Source: Liolophura sinensis (lineage: Eukaryota; Mollusca; Polyplacophora; Chitonida; Chitonidae). From it: DNA of 64,000 nucleotides. The DNA lies in the NCBI RefSeq assembly GCF_032854445.1, contig NC_088305.1, positions 25,739,026 through 25,803,025 on the forward strand. The letters run 5' to 3'. The position numbers and the translations under genes were made by a program. Below are positions 12,880 through 24,660 of this stretch, one piece after another. The stretch's first letter is position 1. The number at the start of each line of letters is the position of its first letter. A model generated the notes under the pieces. It saw only the letters and a program-made list of their open reading frames with translations, was not told the DNA's origin and did no database searches.

Positions 12880-13800
12880 TCTAGACCAGTGACGTGTAAT
12901 AAATTGCACCTTAATTACACCGTATCTTTTTACCCAATTCTGCTTAAGCCATGGTCCGATTTGCTACTGCGGTAAATTGACAAGATGCCGTATTTCACCG
13001 GTATCAAGTCACCATTTGCCAGCTATTACACTGTCGTTGCGTCTATGCTCTATGTCTATCATACTGTTGTACGATACTGTTGTTCGCTGCTCTGGTTTTA
13101 CTCTCCACACTGTACGTCTATCCCACCGTCGTCTCTGCTCTGGTTTTACTCTCTATGCTGTACGTCTGTACGTCTATCACACTGTCGTCGCTGCTCTGAT
13201 GGTACTCTCTGTGCTGCACGTTTATCACACTGTCGTCGCTGCTTTGGTTTTACTCTCTGTGCTGTACGTTTGTCATTGTGTTTTACTCTCTATGTTGTAC
13301 GTCTATCACACTGTTGTTGTCCTCTGCTATTACTCTCTATGCTGTACGTCTATCACACTGTTGCCGCTGTTCTGGTGTTACTCTCTATGCTGTGCGTCTG
13401 TCACACTGTCGTCGCTGTTCTGGTGTTACTCTCTATGCTCTACGTCTGTCACACTGTCACGGCTGACCTGGTTTTACTCTCTATGCTGTATGTCTATCCC
13501 ATCGTCGTCACTGATCTGGTTTGACCCTATTTGCTGTAGGTCATTACACCGTCATCGCTGATATGATGTTACTCTCTATGCCGTACGTTTGTCACACTGT
13601 CGTCGCTGTTCTGGTTTTACTCTCTATGTAGTACGTCTATCATACTGCCATCGCTGCTCTAATGTTACTCTCTGTACTGTACGTCAATCACACTGTCTTC
13701 GCTGCTCTGATGGTACTCTCTGTGCTATGCGTTTATCACACTGTCGTCGCTGCTCTGATGGTACTCTCTATGCTGTACGTCTTTAATTATATTTTACACC
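12880..13800 (+). mobile_element. Element D copy expanded by an internal tandem array
   Basis: The left end is ordinary D (TCTAGACCAGTGACGTGTAA, then TTCTGCTTAAGCCATGG and TTGCCAGCTATTACACTGTC). The right end is ordinary D too (ATGCTGTACGTCTTTAATTA). Between them the usual single segment is replaced by about 750 bp of tandem copies of itself. Confidence 0.85.
13030..13790 (+). repeat. 48-bp minisatellite, about 15 units
   Basis: The unit reads TGCTGTACGTCTATCACACT, then GTCGTCGCTGCTCTGG and TTTTACTCTCTA. Units vary and some are shortened. All three + frames stay partly open because 48 is a multiple of 3, which produces repetitive chance frames. The unit equals the 3' segment of element D. 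Confidence 0.9.
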
Positions 13801-15877
13801 AATCAATAAGTGAATCAATCAATCTTAATCCGTGATGAATAGCACACTGAACAAACAACTATACAAAAGCCACATTTATAAACGTGCATGCATAATAAAG
13901 CATTGTTCAAACATACAACAGTCAAATTAATAGCACGTGGGCTGATTTAGAATACAATGAGGAAAACAAAGTTAGTTTACAAACTGTCAGCTCATATTGT
14001 CGTCAGCTCTGGGGTTAATTGAGATTGTCATATACGTTTTCTTTCTGTTTTCGAAAAAAAAACACACAAAAAACAATTAACAACAGAATGGAACGTTTGG
14101 TGACCCCTAAAACCGAGCAGGCTAAAACACATTTTAAGTATTATCTGTGTCCAGGATGTGGTGGGTTCTAGGTGGTGGGTTCTAGGTGGTGGTTTCAACC
14201 TTATCAGACACATCAGATGTCTCTATTAAGTAAACTATAAACAAATAAATTCACCCACAAGGCAGTTTCATTGTCGTGTAACCACATGATTATGTATACT
14301 CTCGTACATTTATTGTTCTGTGTAGATGATATGTTTGTGACGTCATCTCGCGTGACGACAATCCTCGGTCACGAGCTGTCAATGGCACAGGATATAGGAA
14401 CGGCGAAAAGATAACGTTTTGTTAGGTGACCCTAGATTTATTTACTCATTTATTTCTTTTTTGAATTTTTGCTTTTCAGCCCCAAAGCGTGTTTCGTTTT
14501 GGAAAACAAGAAAAAATGATGTGCGGCCATACTTTGCGACGTATGCGTACTTGAAAACTGCGCCTTATGATCAAGAACTATAGACTCATCCCCAGCAACT
14601 AGATTCTAGGCGTCGAAACAATCCTTCGTATACCAGCCGTTAACGACAATGGACGTTCCAGGTCAGTAATGGCCAATAACCAAAACAACAATCAGTAAAA
14701 AAAAAAAAATATAAAATAGACTGTTTCGCCCCCAAAAAGCAGCCAACAGCTTTCATTGATGTTGAAAAATTTAAAGGAATGTTCTAGACGAATGATAGAA
14801 ATCAGTATTAGTATTAAGTAATCGTGCACTATGTTAGTCTATAAACGGTGATAAAAAAATATATATCCAACGTTGCGATCTCGTTCAACACGATGAATAT
14901 ACTGCCTCTTGTACCAGGTTAAACAGAATTAGACACAGTCAAGTAGCTTCTGTCCTCCAACTCTTTCAGACCCTCTAGGCCACCCCCGTTCCTTCTCCCT
15001 TCTTGTCCCGTTTAGAGAGTAAGAAAGTTCACGTGGCGAACAATGCTGCTTGTCACATTTTGGCTGCTCCGTAGCTCTCTCGCCCATTTTGGCCAAATCG
15101 CACCGGTTACAAATATAGTATCAAGCTATTAGGCATACTTAATTGTTTTTAGGGTTGATATTAAATGATAACATATTTCTCGTGGCGCGTGCTCATATCA
15201 GATAAATGGTTTCCTCCTGGCGTTGGTAATGAAGCGTGGACAATGTATTAGTCATGAAAGGATGGAATGGGTTCCTTGCGGAGACAGGGTGTTTTAACTA
15301 CCATAAAGTGATTACATTTCGCTCAAAACATTACTCGGTCCCTCAAGGGATATACAGATCAGGAACTGTACCTTATTAAATTGCTCTTCAAAAGTCAAAT
15401 AAATTTAAAACTGCATATAACACAACGTCATTTGAATTAAAATCTTGAAATGAAAATAGCTTAATACGTTTTGTGTTCGTTGAATTGTAAAATATTTTAA
15501 TTGGTCACGTGCCGTCATGCACTTAAAGCAAGTTAGAAATACGCAGCATGAGTAGCAGTTGTTAACTTAGATATAAACCAGTATAAAACACAAATCGTTT
15601 GATAGTTGGTTTTGTTAGTTATCTATAGAATTGATATATCAATTATTTTATTTTCTCTAGAGCACGGAGTAAGCCACCATCCCTATACAGGCACCTGAAA
15701 AAAATTGTTACCTGAAGCCCTAGCCGAAGTACCAAAGGCTGGATTCGAATACGCGATCTCACTGATCAACTACCTGACTGTTACAACGAGCCATCGCTTG
15801 AATCATGTTCGCTAGTGACGACCCGGTTTGGTGTGTTATGCGCATTAAATGTGTCCCTGAAGATAACCCGAAATTTT
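13801..15877. other. Intergenic, no gene seen
   Basis: Unique AT-rich DNA. An antisense SINE-like head (GGATTCGAATACGCG) lies at about 15740-15800, with no body that I can place in a family. A 15-bp direct repeat GTGGTGGGTTCTAGG occurs twice near 14160-14185. Confidence 0.4.
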
Positions 15878-15975
15878 GAGCACTGTCCAGGCTAATGACG
15901 TGTAATATAAATTACAGTTAACATGACTGCAATTTTGTATGTACCAAATTCTGCTTAAGTCATAGTGCTAGTGGG
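15878..15975 (+). mobile_element. Element D copy, 5' part only
   Basis: CAATTTTGTATGTACC and AATTCTGCTTAAGTCATAGT follow the D order, then the match stops where a family C SINE begins. Confidence 0.6.
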
Positions 15976-15989
15976 CTTTGTGACGCTCC

Positions 15990-16250
15990 GGGGCCTAATG
16001 GTTAGAGCGTACACTTAATAGTTAGAGCGTACCAAGTCGGGAGACGGATCAAACCAAAGATTTTAAAATTGGTTCAAGTTGTTACCTCGCTCGGCGCTCA
16101 GCACTGAAAGGTTAGAGCAAAGAAACAGGGTTGGTTGATCTGGTGTCAGTACAATGTGACAGGTTGGATGCCATGTCTGGTGATTTCGGCATCATACTTC
16201 TGTGGCCGCAGCACTTTCACCACATGAACTCACCCTGCCACTAGAAAACG
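15990..16250 (+). mobile_element. SINE family C
   Basis: The tRNA-like head GGGGCCTAATGGTTAGAGCG is partly duplicated. It is followed by TTGTTACCTCGCTCGGCGCT and GTCAGTACAATGTGACAGGT, shared with 4205-4512. It appears inserted where the preceding D copy breaks off. Confidence 0.65.
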
Positions 16251-16364
16251 TAGTTTATATTCATACACGTACTGATTTCTTGTTGTCAATTTTTAAAAGC
16301 GACGTAACACGCTTAGCATACATACATACATACGTACAACTGGGTTTTGTAAGTTGCTACTTAC

Positions 16365-16490
16365 ACATGAACAGTTAGAATGGTAAAGGTAAACTGACAA
16401 GAAACCAGATTTCCACGGTAATGTGTGAACATTTACACACTATATCACGTTGTTGTCTCTATTCTAGTGTTATACTGTAGTCTTTTGAAC
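16365..16490 (+). mobile_element. Element D, diverged copy
   Basis: ACATGAACAGTTAGAATGG and GGTAAACTGACAAGAAACC follow D order with many changes. Confidence 0.45.
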
Positions 16491-16817
16491 AATGTACCGG
16501 CGTATAACGACTTTTAGCCTTCCAATTCCTTGAAAACAGCGAGTATTAGGGAAGAATGTATAAGCATCATGGGCGTTATATGAACATATGGCCGTAGTTC
16601 AAAGTTGCAACAGAATGTTACCGTTATACGCATTATGAAAAAAACAAAATCACAGTACGACTGGAGGGTAAAATTAGAAGAAAATTTTACTTGTTCGAGC
16701 AAGTGAAATATTTTTGTGAAATTCAAGTGAAATATTACGGTGTAAAACATCAGTCCAATAAACAATGCTTGTATGAGCATTATGGATATTATAAATGTGC
16801 AAATTGCTACTATTTGA

Positions 16818-16955
16818 ACAGTGAACAGTTGGAATAAAACTCTGACTGAGGCAAACTGACAAAAGGCCATGTGAGACCATTTGCCAGCTATCACAGTGTC
16901 GCCGCTGCATTGGTTTTACTCTTCGTGCTGTACGTCTTTAATTATATTATATGAA
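16818..16955 (+). mobile_element. Element D copy, 3' part
   Basis: GAACAGTTGGAATAAAACTC, then GACCATTTGCCAGCTATCAC and GTGCTGTACGTCTTTAATTA, all in D order. Confidence 0.75.
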
Positions 16956-18409
16956 CAGCTGAAATCAAAGCACGACTGCAACACAAAGTCAAACCAAAAT
17001 GTTTCTTGCATTTAAAGCGCGAAGCAGAACCCAGCTCTTGTTGTATTATAGGCTCCGGCATTAAGTCAGCAGGCTTGCCAGGTTCCCTGGCGGTGGGCGG
17101 TGGCTTCTTCTCTTTCTCCACTTGGCTTCCGTCTTTTAAGTGAAAGACTCTTGATAACGACGTTAAATAAAACAATAACCTGTCCACAAGCAGCTTCCTT
17201 TGTCACATCAAAGCACTGTATTCCTTTCTTTTAACCAAATTCCGTCCAAGTCATCTTGACTGACCAGTTGTTCATGTGATCACGTGGTGCGTCATGACTG
17301 AAGCATTCCCTGCAAAGGCCGCTAAATTAACAATGATTAGAAATGGCCGGAATTGTTCGGGTATGAGAATTAATATGCTAAGGCGTACTCGTCTGCGATG
17401 CCATCTTTTCTGGGCTAAAAAGTGAAGCCACTTTTTCCTTCTTTGATTATTAACGATAAAAATGTAACGAGTGATGTTGAAAAAGGAAATGAATTCGGTA
17501 GATTTTTCGCCAACCATTCAACTCAGTAGTATCAATCTTACCTTCGATGATTTATCCTACCGATGTATGCCTTAGCTGTATAGAAACATGTGAAAAGGAA
17601 GTTAGGGATTTCCTTTCAAACTCAAGTGCTGGAAAACATCTGGCACTGATGGAATTTATTACACGTTTATCGGCATGTTACACTCAACACATGCATCTTC
17701 ACTTAACACAAGTGATCTTTACTGGGCTATTTATGTTTACTGAAAACATCGACTACTTTACCATGCAAACATTTCACATTTTACCATATTAAACACATCC
17801 CTTTAATAACAAAACATAGTCTTTATAAATAAACTGTGTAATAACCGAATAACTGTAACAGAAATGTGTTTACAAACGAAACACTTGAGTCTAGTGTGTG
17901 GGTTATGTTTACATATTTGGTCCCTTGAAACATACTTTACTTCAGTAAATTAGAAAAATTCCGCTGAAATATTAGATGTATATGAAGATTTCATTGTTTC
18001 TCGCATTTTGCACGAGTAATTTGGCATGGTCAGACAAGAATGTGGAGAATTAGCAAAGCCGGGCAGTGACAACACTGGTGCGAATGTTCAAGGCTGTTCT
18101 AGGAAGTTGCCATTGCTGAATTTTGACGATGTAAGAAAATGTGAACGACAAACATTTCGTGCTTTGCATAAGGATCTCGAACAGTTAGCCAGTGTTTGTG
18201 CTCAGAATTTACCGGTCGTTTACTTGGGAACTTCCTTGTTTGGATACATGGCCGGAATGTCGTGGTCAAACATTATGGACAGTGTCCACATCAGTGACCG
18301 CGGCTTCGTTGTCCCGTTACAAAAACAAACATTATTCTCTTGGTTGCAAAGGTAATGTTCCATATTCCTATTTTTATGGTGTAGTGAGCTACGGAAATTC
18401 CTACCTTAG
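16956..18409. other. Intergenic, no gene seen
   Basis: Unique sequence. A 109-codon frame at 18026-18355 (+) is fairly protein-like in composition but has no recognised domain. It is listed under rejected items. Confidence 0.4.
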
Positions 18410-19040
18410 GCCCTGGACAAGAGGCTGTATTTCACTGCATGGTTACGTGTGATCATATCACACTGCCGTCACGGTGGTTTTACCCTCTATGCTCTCCGTC
18501 TTTAATTACATTTTCTGTAATTCTAGACCAGTGACATCTGGAATATTGCACTGAATGCACGCTTTCCCCTAATGCTGTTTAAGCCATGCTGCTAGTCGGA
18601 CTTGCAACAACTTAATAGTTAAGGGTTTACATGAGCAGTTAAAATAAAACTAACTCTAGTTGGGTGGGAGAGGTTGGTGGGGGGGGGGGGGGGTCGCAAG
18701 GTGGTTAGTTTTTCATAGCGGCGCGATGACCCAGAAACCTCTCGTCAATTGCTTCCTCTCCGGCCGTGCGTGGGAAGGTTTGCCAGCAACCTTCCAATGG
18801 TCGTGGGTTTCCCCCGTGCTTTGCCCGGTTTCCTCACACCATAATACTGGTCGCCGTGGTATGAGTGAAATATTCTTGAGTACGGCGTAAAACGTCAGTC
18901 AAATAAATAAATAAATAAATCTACCTGGGGTAAATTGGCAATGGGTTGTATTTCACTGATTACGTGTGACCATTTACCGCCGGCTTACACAATAACGCCT
19001 GCTCTGTGTCTGTTTTACTGTCTATGCTTTAGTCATTTAA
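18410..19040 (+). mobile_element. Two element D pieces in tandem, the second interrupted by SINE A
   Basis: A D 3' end (TGTATTTCACTGCATGG to CTCCGTCTTTAATTACATTT) at 18425-18520 is followed directly by a D 5' start (TCTAGACCAGTGACATCTGG). D resumes after the SINE at 18930 with GGTAAATTGGCAATGG and ends at about 19040. The head-to-tail order recalls the pair at 22185-22640. Confidence 0.7.
18690..18922 (+). mobile_element. SINE family A nested in element D
   Basis: Contains a degenerate tRNA-like head, the body GGTCGTGGGTTTCCCCCGTG and CTTGAGTACGGCGTAAAACG, and an (AAAT)5 tail. It is preceded by a 16-G run at 18679-18693. Confidence 0.75.
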
Positions 19041-20484
19041 AGCGGGAGTTGGGGGGGGGGGGGTCAACCATATCAGGTGGGATTCCTTTCACAGCCTTTC
19101 CACAAATCAGGTACCTTTATGGCGAAGGATGGTGATCGATTTTTTTTTGCTGAACCTCGTCTTACCAGTGAAATTTGACGTGAAGTACTTCAAATGTACA
19201 GATACTGTTTTGAATTCCAACAGCAAAACCAACAAATCGAACAGGGAGAACTTTTTATTAGCGGGTAGAAATATTGCCCTTGGATTTATTAAACTAGTAC
19301 ACCTGTAAGGATTTCTTCATTTTACGTGGGGAAAAAGACCATGCAGTCTCAGCAGAATGAGTTATCAAATTTTCTTCGACCTTGTCTCGAGTAGAGGAAT
19401 GCAGAAGTTGACCCGAAGAAGAGCTGACAGGTGTGCATGCCTGGGCACTGATGAAAACTGATATGGTCTGGAGAACGGCTGGAATCCCTACTGTCTACAT
19501 TACACCCCCTCCTTTGGCCGGAGAGGGACGGGGACGGACGGCGTATTCGTACAAACAAACTGTTAGCTGGAGATGTTTGTTCATATGCCGTCCAGCAGTG
19601 GGGCGGCGATGAAATTAAAAACATTTGTAGCGGCAGTGCCATTGACTTTTGAGAGGAATGTCAACCAGGTTTGTTGGTTAGGTCCACACCGTAGGAATCC
19701 TCCCACGCAGTAGGACCCGGTGACCGCCCTAGGGGTACCACGTGGAACCTTGTGCCAGAAAGAACTAAGAATTCTGAACCTTACACTGTGCGCTCTATCA
19801 TATCTTGGAATGGTCAGATACATCTATTCCAAACAGCTTTTATCCTTCAGTAACGCTCAGTCACGATAGGCGGGACTGTAAAAGAAGCGCGCATGAATGG
19901 TGAAAAATATTTTAGAGGATATAAAACTATTTTTTATATAAAAAATATGCTTGGAAGAGAAGCAAATTATTTTTGATAGGTGATTCAGGTCTGAATCACT
20001 AACAGGATTGGACGAGAAGCTTAATAACTATAGCTTATCTTTTCACACGTTAAGATAAGATTTAATCTACAAATGGGTCATCTGCATAGTATATTGATCG
20101 TGTAATAGAAGGTCCTGCGACAGATTATTCCTGATTCTGACTCTTTGTTTGGTTTTGAAGCCAGATAATTTTGAATCGGTGTTTTGCAAAGAATGGGCAA
20201 AATCTAAGAATCTCAGTGTTTATGCTGATCACATATCGGTTACATCGTTTACTACATGTATATGGTTTTCTTGGAAAGATATATCGATCTTGTACTTCAT
20301 AGGCCGATGTATTGCTAACCATGCCTGTTCCTTCCTGATGAGAAATAATTGAAGATTTTTATTGACTCTGATATTGCAAATATGAGACAGGTGAGTTACG
20401 AGACATTTCATATATAACACTCATAAGTACCATGTAAAAAAACAATAAAAGAAATAAATAATATTTCATATTTTTCGTTTCGTT
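19041..20484. other. Intergenic, no gene seen
   Basis: Unique sequence. A GC-richer stretch at 19370-19780 contains two antisense chance frames without domain signatures. A 12-G run lies at 19050-19061. Confidence 0.4.
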
Positions 20485-20660
20485 TCACGAGCGTCTAAAT
20501 ACATCTAAAAGCATGTGAGTCAGTGTGCGTCTAAGTGCGTCTAATTCTACAAGTTTCCAAGTCTGTTTTCGTCTTAGTGCGCTAAGCGTACGTGCTTCGA
20601 AACCTATGTGCGTCTAAGTGCGTCTAAGTCTACGCGCGTTTAGGCCCATGTGTATCTAGG
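20485..20660 (+). repeat. Degenerate short tandem repeat (GTGCGTCTAA-like)
   Basis: The motif TGCGTCTAAGTGCGTCTAA recurs at about 20526 and 20609 with weaker copies between. The period is about 10-12 bp and irregular. Confidence 0.6.
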
Positions 20661-20714
20661 AAACCACAGCCAAAATATAGGATTTAACATTAGCAAAATA
20701 TAAAAGATTACATT

Positions 20715-20882
20715 CATGCTGGCTTCCTCCCCGATCGTACGTGGGAAGGTCTTCCAGCAACCTGCGGATGGTCGTGGGTTTCCCCATAGTTCTGCCGGGT
20801 TTCCGCCCACCATAATGCTGGCCGCGTCACATAATTGAAATATTCTTGAGTACGGCGTAAAACACCAGTTAAATAAAATAAA
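20715..20882 (+). mobile_element. SINE family A, 5'-truncated, perfect 15-bp TSD
   Basis: The A body runs from CATGCTGGCTTCCTCC to an (AAAAT)n tail. Its flanks carry a perfect direct repeat ATAAAAGATTACATT at 20700-20714 and 20883-20897. This is the clearest insertion signature in the window. Confidence 0.9.
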
Positions 20883-20897
20883 ATAAAAGATTACATT

Positions 20898-21307
20898 TCT
20901 GTTCTAAGAGAGTCGTAAAATAAATAAATAAATAAAGGAACACAAAAATGCGTATAATGCCTCCGCGTGATTATACATAAATGAGGAATTCAGTGAGTCT
21001 GTCGCATTATTTTTTTAAATTTTTTTCCGTTTGATTATTTATTTTATACATGCACATGCACACACAGAATTCAGATTATGCAGAGATGAAAACAGAAATA
21101 ATGTCTGTGGACATTGTTCGGCGGAGGTACGTTTATATGAAACAAAGAAGTAGTATTTCTTCGTCATCTTTACATTTATTGATGTTTAGCTTCAAACTGG
21201 GTGACTTCCACAAATGGCCTCCGTGGCCAGACAGCAACTGTTCAAAACCGTTTTAAGACTTAAGACCAGATTTTACTTTAAGCCAAGTCTTCAATTTTGT
21301 ACTTAGT
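20898..21307. other. Intergenic, no feature seen
   Basis: AT-rich sequence with short A and T runs. Nothing else is evident. Confidence 0.4.
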
Positions 21308-21787
21308 CCAAAAATAATTGCGCTACAGTATATTTAATATGAACTAAATTTGTTGCTGTTTTACTTCGATTTTGGACAACTGTATTGACTGCTGACTAAA
21401 AAATAAAGTATGACTTTATACCATTATTAGCTTAATGCACTTTCAAACAACTGGACCGCAGTGGTAAAGCCAGGTTTCCTACAGCGATAGTGCTGAAGGC
21501 CATATATAAGTGAAGTGTTCTTGAGTACGGCTTAAACACCAAAAATAATTGCGCTACAGTATATTTAACATGAACTAAATCTGTTGCTGTTTTACTTCGA
21601 TTTTGGACAACTGTATGGACTGCTGACTTGACCTAACATTTTAAAAATAAAGTATGACTTAATACCATTATTAGCTTAATGCACTTTCGAACAACTGGAC
21701 CGCGGTGGTAAAGCCAGGTTTCCTACAGCGATAGTGCTGAAGGCCATATATAAGTGAAGTGTTCTTGAGTACGGCTTAAACACCAAA
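21308..21787 (+). repeat. 231/249-bp tandem duplication
   Basis: The segment starting CCAAAAATAATTGCGCTACA at 21308 starts again at 21539 and runs to 21787. The copies are nearly identical, so the event is recent. The second has about 17 extra bases (around CTTGACCTAACATTTT). Each copy ends with a SINE A remnant (GTTCTTGAGTACGGCTTAAA). Confidence 0.9.
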
Positions 21788-22184
21788 TCAATTTAAATAT
21801 ACAACCACAATAAAACCAGCGAGAGTTAGATCGATCTTATAGCCTCATATTGTTAGGTAAACACGTCGAATCCTCACAGATAACATGCGTAAGAAATAAT
21901 GAAGGCCTAAGATTACACTTTTTATAAGAGCGGACTATTTTGATCAGAATTGCGTCCTTATGAAGAGTGGCCTGTTTTTGATCAGTATTGCGTCCTTATT
22001 GAAGAGCGATATGCACAAAACGTAAAGTTCTTTATGCTTCATCAGTATATCCAGTGTTATTCCTATTAAATACGGCAGTTACTAAAAAATTCCAAACGTG
22101 CTTTGAATATGCAATTGTCACTTAAGGTTGTTGAAATTACAACGGAATTAGATCTCCTTTCTTTTATTTCTGAGCATATATCTC
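21788..22184. other. Intergenic, no feature seen
   Basis: A small direct repeat on TTTGATCAGWATTGCGTCCTTAT occurs twice near 21940-22000. Confidence 0.4.
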
Positions 22185-22640
22185 ACCTGTTACGTGTGAC
22201 CATTTGCCTGCTATCACAGTGTCGTCGCTGCTCTGGTCTTACTCTCTATGCTGTACGTCTTTAATTACATTGTATTCTTGCATAAACCGGAATTCTGCTG
22301 GTGGATTAAACATCACCAAGGCCTGGATTCTTTGCAATGTTTTAAAGTGATTGTATGTCAAATGTGATGACAACACAGCATTTTGAGTAATTCTAGACCA
22401 GTGACGTCTAACATATTGCAATTAACACCATTGTATATTTTTTGCCTAATTCTGCTTAAGTCTTGGTGCTAGGGGGCGTTTATGCTACTGTTTATGCAGT
22501 TACATGAACAGTTAGAATAAAACCCTGACTGAGGTAAATTGACAAGAGGCCGTATTTCACCAGCTACGTGTGAGCATTTGCCAGCTATCACACTGTCGTC
22601 GCTGCTCTGGTCTTACTCTGTGCTGTAAGTCTTAATTATA
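22185..22640 (+). mobile_element. Element D: 3' segment followed by a complete copy
   Basis: A D 3' segment (TTACGTGTGACCATTTGCCT to GCTGTACGTCTTTAATTACA) at 22188-22268 precedes a complete copy at about 22330-22640. The complete copy shows the order: ATGTGATGACAACACAGCAT, TCTAGACCAGTGACGTCTAA, TTCTGCTTAAGTCTTGG, ACATGAACAGTTAGAATAAA, CACTGTCGTCGCTGCTCTGG. The flanking 3' segment may be a long direct repeat or a second truncated copy. Confidence 0.8.
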
Positions 22641-23854
22641 TCTTACTGTTTCTTTTCGATGTGTTTAATTTGCTAAGAATTCCAATTCATAAGATTTGCA
22701 GCTAAGAAATATACCAGTGCTTTATATTAAATCATACCTAAATATCACATCTTATAATAAATTCTATATTCAGTTTATATCCTGTACTGCTTCCTTCAAT
22801 ATATGTATGTACGTATGTATCCATTTTTTTTTTTTAGCCTTGTGATGTCGAGGAGTCATATGTGTACATATACTGTGTCTTTTTCCGTTCACTGGTGAAG
22901 AATTCTAAGCATTTATTTTTGACCTTGGTCGAAATCAAAAAATATCAGCTTGAGTTTTGAAATTTGAGACTTGATGTTTACCTGGAAGCGGTACCACGTC
23001 GGGTCTTTTAATTCCGCCTGAAATACGACCGTTTCCTGCCCGTATTGGATTACGTGCGCACCCAAATGACCCTGTACATTGTAAAGGCCATCCTGCTAAT
23101 GGTATAATATTGACCTTGAGTCATTAATACTGCATTTCACGCGGTCGGGTTTTTAACAAGGCGCGCCGTTAAAGCTTATTAAGGGCTAAAGAAACACTTT
23201 TGACACGACTAGACACATGAGACTGGCGTTGTAAACTCCATATGGGCATACACAAAGAAATACAACGTATACATGCACACACTGAAAAGAGGTAATAGTA
23301 AGACACCTAACAATAATATGGTTAATAAATTGGCTCATATAATACACTCTTCTAATTGAGAATCAAACGTATCACCTGAGTGAGTCCATGTCTTTGGTCA
23401 GATGGCCCTTAACATAGACATATATGTATATAATACAGTGGTATGGAAAATTAATACAACTAATATTTAACTATATTAATCATTAAACTGTGCCAGTTAG
23501 TATTGCTGCTTGTGTCATGCAGTGAACATCTTTTCTACATGAACCGTTCTTTACATGTTATCGTATACAAAGACAACGGTAGCAATGACTCCCCCCATTC
23601 CAGAGAGAGAATAGACAAGATACGGGTGAGCATAAATGAAGATACAACCGAAAGCATGGTACAGGATATGTATTTAAACAATGATGGAAAGTATTCTAAC
23701 GTTGTGGTGATTTATATCCCGTATTTATAACACTGAGTATGATTCAGAAATTACGGTCAGGTCTAGCAAATTATAAGTGCTTACATGATATATCGTTATA
23801 GAATTTTACAACTTATATCCAAGATGATCATAACGTTGATGTTCCTTTGTTAGT
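22641..23854. other. Intergenic, no gene seen
   Basis: Unique sequence with a GTAT-rich patch at 22803-22822 and a T run. No gene. Confidence 0.4.
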
Positions 23855-24255
23855 AGTGATAGCTGGCAAATGGTCACACGTAACCGATGAAATTCGGCCG
23901 CTTGTCAGTTTGCGTCAGCCAGGGTTTTGTTCCAACAGTTTACATTAGTCAGGGTTTTGTTCCAGCAGTTTACGTCAATCAGGGTTTTGTTCCAACAGTT
24001 TACCTCAATAAGGCTTTTGTTCCAACAGTTTACGTCAGTCAGGGTTTTGTTCCAATAGTTTACATTAGTTAAGGTTTTGTTCCAACTGTTGATGTAAGTG
24101 CTGAAGAAATAGCATTCTATACTCACGCTAGCATCGGGGCTTAAGCAGAATTAAATGCAAACAAAAAGTGTGGTGATGTTAATTGCAATTCATTAGGCGG
24201 AAGAGGTCTAGAAATACTCAAAAGGCTGTGCTGTTATCACATTTTATGTATAAAA
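23855..24255 (-). mobile_element. Element D copy expanded by an internal 30-bp array
   Basis: D in antisense: GTGATAGCTGGCAAATGGTC at the start, GGGGCTTAAGCAGAATTAAA and AATACTCAAAAGGCTGTGCT toward the end. The single AGGGTTTTGTTCCAACAGTT segment is replaced by about six tandem copies. Confidence 0.85.
23921..24085 (-). repeat. 30-bp minisatellite, about 5.5 units
   Basis: AGGGTTTTGTTCCAACAGTT plus TACATTAGTC recurs with starts at 23921, 23951, 23981, 24011, 24041 and 24071, exactly 30 bp apart. It matches a single-copy segment of other D elements. Confidence 0.95.
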
Positions 24256-24357
24256 CAATGTAGAGGGACAACTCGTCGAAGATGGTTAGTCCACCGCTTT
24301 TAATTATGTTACCAATCCTTCAGCATGCCTCTTATAACATGTAAAGTCAACTGCATA

Positions 24358-24660
24358 GCGAGTAAAACCAGAGCAGTATGATAGTTAACAAATGGTCACC
24401 AGTAAATACATAGTGAAATTTGGCCTTTTGTCAGTTTTCCACGGTCAGGGTTTTATTCCCACTGTTCATGTAAATACTTATAAAGAAGCAACGTATACAC
24501 CCACCTAGCACCAGGGCTTCTTTATTTATTTGCTTGATAGGTGTTTCACGCCGTACTCAAGAATATTTCACTTATACGACGGCGGCCAGCATTATGGTGG
24601 GCGGAAACCGCGACACCAAGGCTTCAGCAGACAAGACTACTGTAACATATGAGATCAGCT
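24358..24660 (-). mobile_element. Element D copy interrupted by SINE A
   Basis: D antisense runs 24358-24520 (GTAAAACCAGAGCAGTATGA to CCTAGCACCAGGGCTTC). It resumes at 24614 with CACCAAGGCTTCAGCAGAC. Confidence 0.75.
24521..24613 (-). mobile_element. SINE family A, truncated, nested in D, with TSD
   Basis: The A tail and body in antisense are flanked by CACCAGGGCTTC (24509-24520) and CACCAAGGCTTC (24614-24625), a 12-bp target-site duplication with one mismatch. Both repeats are D sequence. Confidence 0.85.

Noticed and set aside
12977-13786. Overlapping 194-, 179- and 65-codon frames
   Set aside because: They read the 48-bp minisatellite inside element D in different frames.
18026-18355. 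109-codon frame (+) as a gene
   Set aside because: Composition is fairly protein-like, but I see no domain, signal peptide or convincing splice site, and it ends beside element D. Transcript data could reopen it.
23887-24126. Short repetitive frames on both strands
   Set aside because: They read the 30-bp minisatellite.
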